Assembly: GCA_900541185.1 (NCBI GenBank)
Contig: UQIQ01000011.1
Location: forward strand, 1 to 40,961
Direction of reading: 5' to 3'
DNA: 40,961 nucleotides
Origin: an uncultured Collinsella sp.
GTDB lineage: Bacteria; Actinomycetota; Coriobacteriia; Coriobacteriales; Coriobacteriaceae
The first letter of the stretch is position 1, and the number at the start of each line of letters is the position of its first letter. The position numbers and the translations under genes were made by a program. The notes below the pieces were generated by a model. It had not been told where the DNA came from. It searched no databases and saw nothing but the letters and a program-made list of their open reading frames with translations. Shown piece after piece: positions 1 through 9,149 of this stretch.

Positions 1-16
1 CTTCGTTAAACGGGCG

Positions 17-1585
17 CTAGGGCGTCACCCTTACACCAACATTTTCGACGCGATCCTGCTTCATTCCTGTCGAAAGTTTACGGGTCGGCTTGTCGAGATA
101 TGGGGAGATTCCGAGGGAGTCGCAGAGCGAGTCGATGTCGGCGGCCGATTTCCACGCCTCCCTAACGAAAGCAAGGTGCTCGATGGCCGATAGCGTGGGA
201 TAGAGATCCGCGCTGCCCGAAGAGCTCAGGTAGACGAGTTCTGCAAATTCGGCTGATCGACGTTGGCAGATTCCGTCTGCCGCCAGGCTTCCCGAGCGGA
301 TGCGGGTGGGAAATTGGCCCGACAGCGCTTCAAGAAGGGTGGTTTTCCCCGAGCCGTTGGGAGCGACGAGCCCCGCCGCCGTTCCCGGGCTCAGGAAAAG
401 CGACCCGATTGAAAGTACCGTCGTGCTCCCGTATCCCACGCTCGCGTCCAGAAGCTCGAGCCCATGGTGCTTTTTCGCGGGTCCAGGCTGTTTGGGGGAA
501 CGTGTCGCAACGGCGCCGACCGCGAAAAGGACCGCGACGTATGCCAGGGCCACGGCAAGCATCGATGCGCCGCCCGAACCGGAGCCGATGAATTCTGTCG
601 GGAAGCATCCCACGTAACCCGTTGCCTCGATAGGCGAGAACACGGCCAGCGGCAGGAGCTCGAGCGCGGCGTTATGCCCCAGTGCCGAATCGGACAGTAA
701 CGGGAATACCGGGGCCGCGACAAGCAGCGCGGAGGTAAGGGGGCCCGCGAGGACGCGCCTCGTTGCGGTCGATAGGACGGCGGAGCAAACGGATATCAAG
801 GTTCCGCCCGCAAGCAGCGCGAGAAGTATGGTCGTGAAGACGTTTCCCGCGGTCGTGGTAGTGAGCGCGCCGTTATGGAAGAAGGAGATCGGGTACCCGA
901 TCTGCCCGAAGCCGTTTAGGGCCAAGGCGTAAATGCCCCCGGGTGCGAGGCCGGCGAGGAGCATCGCGGTCCCCGCGACGATTATCGAAAACACGGTCTG
1001 GATAAGGCGCCGGAATTTGGGCACGGGCGCCTTTGCCGCCAGGGTCGCAGGCCTTGTGGCGCCGAGCACGAGTATCGACGAGAGAAGGAAGGGGATGAAG
1101 GGAAGGAAAGACGGCGCCGTGGCAATGGCGTAAGGCAGGAAGGAAAGGAACGGCAGGTCGTTTGCGGAGGCCGGGATATCCGTGATGCCGGAGCTGCTCA
1201 GGGCACGGCAATATGCGAGCGCCGCGTCATTGGTCTCTCGGTCTCCCACGATGGACCCGGATTGGAAGCCCTCGTCCATGAGCGCGTAGTAGCTCTCGGC
1301 AGAATCGAGAAAGGCGGCGTCGGTTTGAGCGGCAAGGGCGGCGTTCGCGTATCTTGCAAGCTCCGCGTCATCTTGCTGCTCTGGAGATAGGTCTGTGCCG
1401 CCGGCCTGGGGCGCGCGCGTATTGAATGCGTCGACAAAGCCCCGCATGCCCTGCTTCATAAAGAAGGGGCCGTAGATGGGTGAATTGAACGCAATGGGGA
1501 CGGAAAAGGCTGCAGCGAGAACGAGCGTGGAGATCCATACGGCCTTGTCTCTTAGGATTAGTTTGAGAAGGAGTCGACAGCACAT
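17..1585 (-). pseudogene. ABC transporter permease-ATPase fusion, ATPase domain truncated
   Basis: The N-terminal 370 or so residues hold a hydrophobic anchor near residues 15-35, an extracytoplasmic loop of about 110 residues, then at least five membrane segments, as in ABC-2-type exporters. From about residue 375 an ATP-binding domain begins, with a Walker A (APNGSGKTT) and an ABC signature (LSTGMKQ). Right after the signature the sequence diverges and stops after 12 residues, so Walker B, D-loop and H-loop are missing. An intact domain would need about 70 more residues and only 16 bases of contig remain. The ATG has an AGGTG ribosome site at 1593-1597. Permease before ATPase on one chain is a less usual order. 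It is either a real truncated pseudogene or an assembly artefact at the contig edge. The substrate is unknown; antimicrobial peptide or lipid export is a guess. Confidence 0.6.
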
Positions 1586-1963
1586 TCAGAAGCACCTACG
1601 TTCCTCAAAGAATTGTTAGATTAAAAGTAACAGACCGGATGAAGGTACATGCGACGGGGGCGAGGCGAATGGCTGAGCGGTATCGATACGCTGGTTCAAC
1701 GGTATCACATTGGCCACATAGATTTTTAACTTGCATTTCTAACAGTTAAGGAGACGGGTGCTTTCCAGCACACTCCTTCGATGATGCCTTCCGCTAGTTG
1801 CTATGCCGGTTTCAGCCAACAAAGAATGTGCCCGGGCGCTCAGGTTCACCGTTAGCGTTGGCAACATATGAGATGGGCCAGACCCTTGCCGCGCGCCGAT
1901 TGCGCGAGAGGTGTCGGGCTCCATGTTTATTCCACCTGCTTGTTATCAACCAGCTTCGTTCAA

Positions 1964-2113
1964 CGTCAGACATTCAAGATGTCAGACGTCGAACCTGCGC
2001 CAAAGACGCAGCTGGGGCTACTAGTTGCCTACAATCGCTCGCGAAGCTCACCTGTTCGTGCGTGAATGTCTGACAGCTCCGTCAGACATTGTCGGACATT
2101 TGATTGTTCGACA
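1964..2113. repeat. Cluster of six TGTC-N-GACA-like palindromes
   Basis: Six 9-base elements related to TGTCNGACA lie at 1964-1972, 1980-1988, 2067-2075, 2080-2088, 2090-2098 and 2105-2113. The copies at 2067 (TGTCTGACA), 2090 (TGTCGGACA) and 2105 (TGTTCGACA) are dyad symmetric in themselves. Pairs also form larger inverted repeats: 2065-2074 with 2081-2090 is a perfect 10-bp stem. Such spacing suits a multi-site operator or a structured RNA. No gene start lies close by on either strand, so the target is unclear. Confidence 0.5.
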
Positions 2114-2230
2114 AATGCGCACGTGGTCGCGTTCGCAAAGATAACTGAACGGTCGATGGGTGCGTTGAGACCGGAGCAAACGGCGGATGCCAGAAAAATG
2201 GCCTCACAGAATCGCACCCATGCTTGATAA

Positions 2231-2268
2231 AATTGACCGCCCGGGCGCAAATACCCGGGCGGTCAATT
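2231..2268 (-). terminator. Strong hairpin terminator, minus-strand direction
   Basis: A perfect 15-bp stem (2231-2245 with 2254-2268) closes an 8-base loop. On the minus strand the stem is followed by a short T run (TTTTATC), so it fits an intrinsic terminator for minus-strand transcription. The decayed coding fragment at 2329-2508 lies just upstream on that strand and is the likely former client. Confidence 0.65.
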
Positions 2269-2328
2269 CATCCCCTCGTTCGCGATCCTGTTGGGTTTTG
2301 GGGCTTTGACATGTTGTTGACGGATGGA

Positions 2329-2508
2329 TCAGCCGTACAGCTTGATCTCCCGGGTTCCATGTGGTCGTCCCCCAATAAGACGTCCCTGATGTAGCTCTGC
2401 GGCAGGAACTCGACGGGCAGCACTGGGTCGTCGACGTAGCCGGGCACGGGGAGTAGGCGTGGCCTTTGGATATAGCGTGGCCGCCTGCCGGCGGTCGGAC
2501 TGCCACTT
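2329..2508 (-). pseudogene. Decayed C-terminal coding fragment, unknown family
   Basis: On the minus strand one frame is open from about 2508 to 2345 and uses GC-ending codons, reading PGYVDDPVLPVEFLPQSYIR in its middle. A one-base shift near 2350 then gives a clean ending, REIKLYG, with TGA at 2329-2331. No start codon or ribosome site is visible, and a stop lies just upstream. This looks like the tail of a frameshifted gene whose terminator survives at 2231-2268. I do not recognise the family, and chance openness in GC-rich DNA is possible. Confidence 0.35.
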
Positions 2509-2582
2509 CAGTCAAAAGCTCAGGCGCGCGCATTAAAATAATGGATATATCGCTTGATAGGCTTTTGAACAAGCATGAACAT

Positions 2583-2629
2583 CGCAGGTAAATCCGTGTA
2601 CCAATTTTTGGTATACGAATTTACCTGCG
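2583..2629. repeat. 20-bp inverted repeat hairpin
   Basis: Arms 2583-2602 and 2610-2629 are complementary over 20 bases with two mismatches that become G-U pairs in RNA, around a 7-base AATTTTT loop. It ends one base before the first 177-bp direct repeat. It may be a terminator insulating the SdpI-like gene or the end of a small mobile element. There is no T run after the stem on either strand. Confidence 0.55.
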
Positions 2630-2630
2630 G

Positions 2631-2807
2631 TTTGCTGAAAGCTCTGACATGCGCTGTCGACTTCATTAAAATCGATTGCCGATCAAGTCTTCCTATATAT
2701 GCGAGCCCTGAGAAACTGCGCTGTGAACCTGAGACCGCTATCGATCGGCCCGGTGCACCGGGCCGCTGTCCTCGAGCCGGCATCAGCTTGCCGGTCTCAA
2801 AACGTAT
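2631..2807 (+). repeat. 177-bp direct repeat, copy 1 (promoter plus hairpin leader)
   Basis: This block is nearly identical to 3527-3703; I count 7 differences in 177 bases. It carries a promoter at 2644-2672, a perfect 20-base palindrome at 2746-2765 (10-bp stem rich in G and C), and a second hairpin at 2774-2798. It ends 51 bases before the start of the SdpI-like gene, so it supplies that gene's promoter and 5' leader. Confidence 0.85.
2644..2672 (+). promoter_or_regulatory. Sigma-70-type promoter in repeat copy 1
   Basis: CTGACA at 2644-2649 and TAAAAT at 2667-2672 are separated by 17 bases; each box matches the consensus at five of six positions. Transcription would start near 2680, giving a leader of about 180 bases with two stable hairpins before the SdpI-like gene. 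The same pair of boxes recurs in copy 2. Confidence 0.6.
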
Positions 2808-2858
2808 ACTTGATTTAAGGCGGAGTGGAATGTGGGCGCGCAAGGAGATGCGGAATCG

Positions 2859-3485
2859 ATGAGAGCCTCAAAAAAAAATACTGCAGTGTTATCATCTTTC
2901 ATCCTCTCTATTCTTCCATTTCTGATTCTATGGACGGCTTGGTCAGTCCTCCCTGATACAATTCCCGCTCATTGGAGTGGGGGTATGGTTGATCGATGGG
3001 GTAATAAGCTTGAATTGCTGGTTGTTCCGCTGTTTTCTCTGATTGGTTCTATTGCAATTTCTGTGTACCTTATTGTTTCCACGCGGCGAAGAGAGTTCGC
3101 GGATTTCTCTGTTCGAATGCGACGGGACTTTGTTGCGTGCTATATTTCTAGTCTTCTTTTATCGACAACCTGCTCAGTGATAATTGCCGTTTGGGTTCAG
3201 TTGATTCTTACGCAAAACACTGCGGTTGATGGGGGGCTTGGACTATCGATCCTGTATTCCCTTCCCGGGATATATGTGATCTTGTGCGCTTTGCCGCCTT
3301 TTTATGCGAGCGGCGAGAGCAAAAAGGCAGAGCGCCTGATAACAGTTCTTATTGGCGGCGCGGAGATTGTTCTTTGTGGAATAGTGCTTGAAGGTTCGGC
3401 TGCCTCTTATGCGATGATTGGACTGATGATTCTGTTCTGTGCGTTTGAGATTGTGTCACAGGTAAGGGATAGCCGGTCCTTATGA
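2859..3485 (+). CDS. DUF1648/SdpI-type membrane protein
   Basis: The protein has 208 residues. A membrane segment near residues 12-32 is followed by LPDTIPAHWSGGMVDRWGNK, the typical motif of DUF1648, the N-terminal domain of SdpI-like proteins. At least four more hydrophobic segments follow. In Bacillus SdpI gives immunity to the SDP toxin and takes part in signalling; most relatives are uncharacterised. The ATG at 2859 is chosen because AAGGAG (2842-2847) lies 11 bases upstream; an in-frame GTG at 2832 would add nine residues. The gene is clearly AT-richer than the rest of the window and sits between two copies of a 177-bp repeat, both signs of transfer. No toxin gene is visible nearby, so an immunity role is only a possibility. 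Confidence 0.75.
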   Translation: MRASKKNTAVLSSFILSILPFLILWTAWSVLPDTIPAHWSGGMVDRWGNKLELLVVPLFSLIGSIAISVYLIVSTRRREFADFSVRMRRDFVACYISSLLLSTTCSVIIAVWVQLILTQNTAVDGGLGLSILYSLPGIYVILCALPPFYASGESKKAERLITVLIGGAEIVLCGIVLEGSAASYAMIGLMILFCAFEIVSQVRDSRSL

Positions 3486-3526
3486 GTTGAATTACGCGCG
3501 TGCGGATATAAAGGGTGGCTGTTAAA

Positions 3527-3703
3527 TTTGTTGAAAGCTCTGACATGCGCTGTCGACTTCATTAAAATCGATTGCCGATCAAGTCTTCCTATATATGCGA
3601 GCCCCAAGAAACTGCGCTGTGAACCTGAGTCCTCTATTGATCGGCCCGGTGCACCGGGCCGCTGTCCTCGAGCCGGCAACAGCTTGCCGGTCTCAAAACG
3701 TAT
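3527..3703 (+). repeat. 177-bp direct repeat, copy 2 (promoter plus hairpin leader)
   Basis: This is the second copy of 2631-2807, exactly 896 bases further right. The promoter boxes recur at 3540-3545 and 3563-3568 with 17-base spacing, the GC palindrome at 3642-3661, and the second hairpin at 3670-3694. It lies 41 bases after the SdpI-like gene. No intact gene follows closely; the next is the ribbon-helix-helix gene at 4035. Confidence 0.85.
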
Positions 3704-4034
3704 GCCGTCCGGCACGACCGACGGCCGAGTCTTGCGCCCCGTTCGGGCAGCGCCAGAACCCCGTGCCGGAACCCATGCGGTCGATTGCAGGGGAATTCAG
3801 CCGAGGCCATCGAGGAGCCGACCTAGGGACGGTGCCCTCAGTCCTCGAAGGATTTCAACCGCCCCTTAAAGGCTCGGATTGATTTAACGGTTGATTCAAT
3901 CCGGCAGAATATGCCGGGCATGGACCGGTTGACACAATGTAAGGTAAAAAGCAGATGCGGCCGTACGCCGGTGCGGGGTTCGGGTGATGTGATAGAAAGA
4001 AATATACGTATTACATCTAACCAAGAGGTGCGTC
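3704..4034 (+). other. Gene-free stretch before the antitoxin-like gene
   Basis: No convincing gene is visible. Short open frames to about 3880 lack ribosome sites and recognisable domains. Small hairpins occur at 3704-3725 and 3901-3917. A TTGACA lies at 3929-3934 but I find no good -10 box at the right distance. The right end carries an inverted repeat at 3986-4017, just before the next gene. Confidence 0.5.
3986..4017 (+). promoter_or_regulatory. Candidate operator of the ribbon-helix-helix gene
   Basis: GATGTGAT (3986-3993) and ATTACATC (4010-4017) form an inverted repeat matching at seven of eight positions, around an AT-rich centre that contains ATACGTAT. It ends 17 bases before the ATG of the gene at 4035. 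Ribbon-helix-helix antitoxins commonly bind palindromes in their own promoter, so autoregulation is plausible. Confidence 0.4.
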
Positions 4035-4229
4035 ATGGCAACCGCCACCGCAGCCCTGAGAATCCCCGAGGACCTTGCGAACAGGTACGACCGCCTGGCG
4101 AAGTCGACGGGCCGCACGAAAAACTTCTACATGACGGAGGCGCTTGCCGCAGAGATAGGCAGGCTCGAATACGAGTACGGCCTCATGAATTATCCGGGAA
4201 GCGTTTGGTTGCGAGGTATGCCAGTGTGA
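4035..4229 (+). CDS. Ribbon-helix-helix (CopG/RelB-type) antitoxin-like protein
   Basis: The protein has 64 residues. The N-terminal TATAALRIPEDLANRYDRLA is a typical short beta strand plus helix of a ribbon-helix-helix DNA-binding dimer, followed by a second helix around TKNFYMTEALAAEIGRLE. Length and pattern match CopG/RelB-type antitoxins. AGAGGTG lies just before the ATG. No RelE/ParE or other toxin gene follows: the next open frame is a transposase remnant. It is therefore an orphan antitoxin, or one whose toxin was lost when the mobile element arrived. DNA binding is expected from the fold; the target is unknown. Confidence 0.75.
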   Translation: MATATAALRIPEDLANRYDRLAKSTGRTKNFYMTEALAAEIGRLEYEYGLMNYPGSVWLRGMPV

Positions 4230-4249
4230 GGGCCTGATTCGTCAGGCCC
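4230..4249 (+). terminator. TTCG-loop hairpin after the antitoxin-like gene
   Basis: An 8-bp perfect stem (4230-4237 with 4242-4249) closes a TTCG tetraloop and begins at the base after the TGA stop codon. There is no T run, so it may stabilise the mRNA end or be a weak terminator. Confidence 0.45.
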
Positions 4250-4266
4250 CGCACAGGGGGACCGCG

Positions 4267-4764
4267 ATGGTGGCCACCGCGCCGCCCGAGGGGCTGTTGG
4301 CGAGCGTGAGGCACAGGCTCAACAGGGGCGGCGACCGGCAGGCGAACAGCGCTCTGCACGAGATCGCGAGGCAGAGGGCCATGCGCGACCCCGAGACCGC
4401 CGAGTACGCCGAGAGGGCCAGGGCGCGGGGGAAGAGCGACAGGGAGGTCATGAGGTGCCTCAAGCGCTACGTGGCCAGGGAGGCGTACCGGGCGCTGATG
4501 CGCCCGCACGAGGTCAGGAGGCCCGAGGACGCCTCGGGGCTCGTGGCGGCCAGGCGCGCGGCGAGGGTCAGCCAGGTGAGGGCGGCGTCCATATTGGGAA
4601 CCAGCGAGAAGTACATCTCGATGCTGGAGAGGGGCCAAAGGGAGCTCAAGCCCATAAGGAGGGCCTACGAGGCATGGGTCGAGGCCGGACTTCCGCTCGA
4701 TTGGGACAGGCAGGCCTTCGAGGCCGAGCGCAAAATGGATTCTAAAAAACACCTTGCCAAATAG
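4267..4764 (+). pseudogene. IS110-type transposase C-terminal remnant joined to an XRE-type HTH
   Basis: Residues about 17-80 contain VRHRLNRGGDRQANSALHEI, GKSDREVMRCLKRYVAREAYR and the sequence between, the typical end of the IS116/IS110 (Transposase_20) domain. The N-terminal RuvC-like DEDD nuclease half, roughly 200 residues or more, is absent, so this cannot be an active transposase. From about residue 95 to 155 an XRE-like helix-turn-helix follows (LVAARRAARVSQVRAASILG, then SEKYISMLERGQREL). Such an extension may be normal for some actinobacterial IS110 proteins; I could not check. The frame has been kept open, so the remnant may be recent or may be retained as a DNA-binding protein. 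There is no clear ribosome site before the ATG, and the in-frame sequence stays open upstream. Confidence 0.65.
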
Positions 4765-4777
4765 GAGCGTCAGACCA

Positions 4778-4826
4778 GGAAACCCCCTTATCCGCGGCTC
4801 CGAAGGAGCAGGATAAGGGGGTTTCC
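4778..4826. terminator. Long hairpin between the IS110 remnant and oppF
   Basis: A perfect 16-bp stem (4778-4793 with 4811-4826) encloses a smaller GCTCC/GGAGC stem. It lies 57 bases past the oppF stop codon and 13 bases past the end of the transposase remnant. It probably ends opp transcription from one side and readthrough of the remnant from the other. A clear T run is missing on both sides. Confidence 0.6.
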
Positions 4827-4883
4827 ATGGTCGAGGACGTTCTGAAAACTAAGTCCAGCGCGGGCCCGGACGATAACAACCGG

Positions 4884-5911
<1,028 letters not shown>

Positions 5912-5912
<1 letters not shown>

Positions 5913-7003
5913 TACGCCTCGCCTCCCTTCTTGGAATCCTTGCGCGTACGGGACGTCTCAGGAGCGTTCTTGAGGAACTCGGGGTCACCGGAGTAGTGGC
6001 ACGCAGAGTAATGACCAGACTCGGTGACAACGCGCTCGGGGCGCTGCTTGCGGCACTTATCAGTCGCATAGGGACAACGAGGCGAGAACACGCAGCCCTC
6101 GGGCAGGTTCATGAGCGAAGGCGGGTTGCCGTGAATCGGCGTAAGCGGCTTCTTCTCTTCGATGGCCTGCTCCGGGATGGAGCGGATAAGGCCCCAGGTG
6201 TAGGGGTGGCGGCTCTCGTAGAAGATTTCCTCAGCAGTACCGAACTCGACGGGACGGCCGGCGTACATAACCATGATCTTGTCGGCCATATCAGCGACAA
6301 CGCCCAGGTCATGGGTGATCATGATGATGGCGTTGCCGTTCTTCTCCTGCATTTCCTGCATAAGCTCGATAATCTGAGCCTGAATGGTAACGTCCAGGGC
6401 AGTCGTGGGCTCGTCGGCAATCAAAATATCGGGATCGCAGGCAAGAGCCATGGCAATCATGACGCGCTGACGCATACCGCCAGAGAACTGGTGCGGATAC
6501 TCATTGACGCGCTTCTCGGGCTCGGGAATACCAACGAGGTCCAAAAGCTCGGTGGCACGCTTGAGCGCCTCCTGCTTGGAGTAGCCGCGGTGCAGACGAA
6601 GACCCTCGCCCACCTGCTTGCCGATCTTATAGACCGGGTTCAAGGAGGTCATAGGATCCTGGAAGATCATCGCGATGTCGTTACCGCGAATGTGCTGCAT
6701 CTCTTCCTCGGTCATCTCGAGGATAGAACGACCGCGATAGCGAACGTCGCCGCCCTCGATCTTTCCCGGAGGCATCGAGATAAGACCCATGATGGTCATG
6801 GCGGTCACGGACTTACCGGAGCCGGACTCACCGACGACGCCCAGGGTCTCGCCGCGATCGAGCGTGTAGGAGACACCGTCGACAGCGCGAACAACGCCAT
6901 CCTCGGTGTGGAAATACATCTTAAGGTCATCGACCTCGAGCAGATGCTGGCCCTCGGGAACCGGCTGGTCCTTCAGGTCCACATAGTTCTTGTTCTTCTT
7001 CAT
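5912..7003 (-). CDS. oppD: Oligopeptide ABC transporter ATPase OppD
   Basis: The partner ATPase of OppF; 363 residues. It has Walker A GESGSGKSV near residue 60, Q-loop QDPMTSLNP, signature FSGGMRQRV, Walker B ILIADEPTTALD and ITHDLG. The C-terminal domain has the family cysteine pattern (GCVFSPRCPYATDKC, then CHY). FSGGMRQR instead of FSGGQRQR helps tell OppD from OppF. It starts at ATG 7003, two bases after the oppC stop codon, and runs into oppF by one base, so oppC, oppD and oppF are one transcript. Confidence 0.95.
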
Positions 7004-7005
7004 CC

Positions 7006-7941
7006 TTATGCGTCCTTCATCTTGACGTCGAGGGCGTCGCGCAGACCGTCACCCAGCAGGGTGAAGGCAAGCACCGTCGAGAGAATTGCCAGACCGGGCA
7101 TGATCATCATCCAGGGAGCAGTCAGAAGATACTGCTGACCGTCCTGAATCATGGAGCCCCACGAAGGCGTAGGCGGAATAACGCCCATGCCGAGGAAGGA
7201 CAGAGCGGACTCGGTCAGAATGGCGCCACCAATGTTCATGGTCGCGTAGACCACGATGGAGGCGACGGAGTTCGGGAAGATGTGACGCACGACGATACGA
7301 GCATCAGATGCACCCATCGCGCGCGCAGCATCAACATAGTCGTTTTCCTTGACCGTCAGGATCGCGGATCGGAAGACGCGCGCAATCGAAGGCCAGCCGA
7401 GAATACCGATGGCGATAAAGACGTTCTGAAGGCCACGGCCGATAACGGCGATCATGGCGACAACGAACAGCACGTACGGGAACGCCAGGAAGATGTCCGC
7501 ACAGCGCATGATGATCGTATCCCAGATGCCGCCGTAGAAACCCGCCAGAGCACCCATGACCAGACCGATCAGCGTGGAGATCGCGGTGGCCATAATGCCG
7601 ACGGACAGCGAAACGCGCGCACCGTAGATAACGCGGACGAGAATGTCACGACCAAGGGCGTCGGTGCCAAACGGGTGCTCTGCACACGGAGCCAGCAGCG
7701 ACGTCTCGGCCATGGTGGTCGAGTCGGAAGCCGTCGGCGAACCGAGCCAGGGCTTAGCCCACAGATCTGCGGTCAGTGCAACCACAACGACGATGATGAT
7801 CCAGCAGACACCGATAACGGCGAGCTTGTTCTTACGAAGACGCTTAAAAGCGTCGCCCCACAGCGTGCGGGACTTGGCGGGAGCAGATGCGGCCTTGGTG
7901 GCGGTAGCCTGCTCCTGAGACTGAGAATCAGTTTCCTGCAT
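7006..7941 (-). CDS. oppC: Oligopeptide ABC transporter permease OppC
   Basis: Inner-membrane permease; 311 residues. A cytoplasmic N-terminal tail of about 35 residues, with the typical LWGDAFKRLRKNKLA, leads into the first membrane segment. An extracellular stretch with PFGTDALGRDILVRVIYGARVS follows, characteristic of OppC/DppC, then the five-segment BPD_transp_1 core with the ATPase-contact loop around ARAMGASDARIVVRHIFPNS. It pairs with OppB to form the channel. The gene lies 14 bases after oppB and two bases before oppD. Confidence 0.95.
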   Translation of the reverse strand: MQETDSQSQEQATATKAASAPAKSRTLWGDAFKRLRKNKLAVIGVCWIIIVVVVALTADLWAKPWLGSPTASDSTTMAETSLLAPCAEHPFGTDALGRDILVRVIYGARVSLSVGIMATAISTLIGLVMGALAGFYGGIWDTIIMRCADIFLAFPYVLFVVAMIAVIGRGLQNVFIAIGILGWPSIARVFRSAILTVKENDYVDAARAMGASDARIVVRHIFPNSVASIVVYATMNIGGAILTESALSFLGMGVIPPTPSWGSMIQDGQQYLLTAPWMMIMPGLAILSTVLAFTLLGDGLRDALDVKMKDA

Positions 7942-7955
7942 GAGACGTACCTCCC

Positions 7956-8993
7956 TTAGGCCTTATCCGACGGACCGCCAAGGCGGATGCGTGGGTCGAG
8001 GAATGCATAGCTAATGTCGACGAGCAGGTTGATCACCATAACGACGACGACGATGAGCGTAACGCCGCCCATAACGATGGGCCAGTCACGCATGCTAATG
8101 GCGCGATAGACCTCATAGCCGATACCGGGCCAGTTAAAGACCGTCTCGGTCAGGATGGCGCCCGAAAGCATGCCACCAAAGTCGACACCAATATAGGTAA
8201 CGACGGGGATGAGTGCATTCTTAAGCGCATGCTTGACGATGATCGCGCGATTGGAGAGACCCTTCGCCTTTGCCGTACGGATGTAATCCTGGTTCATGAC
8301 GTCAAGCAGCTGCGAGCGCATAATGCGGGCAGCATAAGCGGTCGAAACCGAAGCCAGCGTAATGGTCGGAAGCACATAGTGCATCCAATCCTGATACTGA
8401 GAGCTGGAACCGCCGGCACCCGAGATCGGCATGGAGATTGCACCGCCCGTGGCGTCCTTGAGGATGACGCCAAAGAACAGCTGCAGCAACATACCGAGCC
8501 AGAAGGCCGGGACCGCAACGAGGATCGACGTGGTGAGCGTTACCAAAATATCCCAGAAGGAATAACGCTTTACCGCCGAAATGATACCCGCACCGATACC
8601 CATAATTGCCTCGAGCACGATGGCGCACGCGGCAAGTTTGACCGTATACGGATACTTCTGGGCAAAGATATCCGTAACCGGCAGCTTGCGCTGATACGAA
8701 TTGCCCAGATCGCCATGAAGCAGGCCGTTCATGTAATACAAGTAACGGTCCACGAGCGACGTTTGAACGGGGTCGCCGTTCTCGTCAAGGATCGCGTTGC
8801 CGTCCTCGTCCGTCTGGACCAGGTGATAGCGAACGCGAAGCTGAAGCTCCACCTCGGGGGACAGAGCCTTGTCTCCACCGATCAGCTTGATCGGATCTCC
8901 CGGCACGATATTCTGGAGGGCGAACAGAATCAGCGTAACGCCCAAAAACACCGGGATGAACTGAAGCACACGTTTAACGATGTACTTACCCAT
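7956..8993 (-). CDS. oppB: Oligopeptide ABC transporter permease OppB
   Basis: Inner-membrane permease; 345 residues, with six expected membrane segments. The start KYIVKRVLQFIPVFLGVTLILF is typical of OppB/DppB, as is FALQNIVPGDP just after. The ATPase-contact loop is around AKAKGLSNRAIIVKHALKNA. Residues 60-85 hold an acidic insertion (TDEDGNAILDENGDPVQT) that lengthens the first extracellular loop. ATG 8993 follows an AGGGGAG-like ribosome site. A hairpin at 9025-9052 separates it from oppA. Confidence 0.95.
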   Translation of the reverse strand: MGKYIVKRVLQFIPVFLGVTLILFALQNIVPGDPIKLIGGDKALSPEVELQLRVRYHLVQTDEDGNAILDENGDPVQTSLVDRYLYYMNGLLHGDLGNSYQRKLPVTDIFAQKYPYTVKLAACAIVLEAIMGIGAGIISAVKRYSFWDILVTLTTSILVAVPAFWLGMLLQLFFGVILKDATGGAISMPISGAGGSSSQYQDWMHYVLPTITLASVSTAYAARIMRSQLLDVMNQDYIRTAKAKGLSNRAIIVKHALKNALIPVVTYIGVDFGGMLSGAILTETVFNWPGIGYEVYRAISMRDWPIVMGGVTLIVVVVMVINLLVDISYAFLDPRIRLGGPSDKA

Positions 8994-9024
8994 ACCACTC
9001 CCCTATCTAGGGATTAACCTAAAT

Positions 9025-9052
9025 GGGATGCCGATCGCCAGACCGGCATCCC
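9025..9052 (-). terminator. Hairpin between oppA and oppB
   Basis: A perfect 9-bp stem (9025-9033 with 9044-9052) lies in the 156-base gap between oppA and oppB, without a clear T run. Such hairpins after binding-protein genes often act as leaky terminators or protect the upstream mRNA, so that the binding protein is made in excess over the membrane parts. Confidence 0.55.
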
Positions 9053-9149
9053 AAAATTACCATCAGCCAGTTTACCCCAGGTTAGGGAGAACTGTATGTT
9101 TCCCATGAGGTCTACGTAAATACTTGACCCTCACGGAAGCTGCAAACTC

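Larger units (their letters stand above)
1586..2630. other. Gene-poor accessory stretch
   Basis: I see no intact gene here. Short open frames exist on both strands but lack ribosome sites and recognisable domains. The stretch holds a cluster of 9-base palindromes (1964-2113), a strong hairpin (2231-2268), a decayed minus-strand coding fragment (about 2329-2508) and a 20-bp inverted repeat (2583-2629). Together with the IS110 remnant further right this reads as a decayed mobile region. Confidence 0.6.

Noticed and set aside
2029..2250. 73-codon minus-strand open frame
   Set aside because: Its start lies within the stem of the hairpin at 2231-2268 and its end contains the palindrome cluster; no ribosome site or recognisable domain. 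It could be a remnant but is not supported as a gene.
3528..3882. Overlapping short plus-strand open frames
   Set aside because: Their N-terminal part is repeat copy 2, which also occurs untranslated before the SdpI-like gene; compositions look like non-coding GC-rich DNA.
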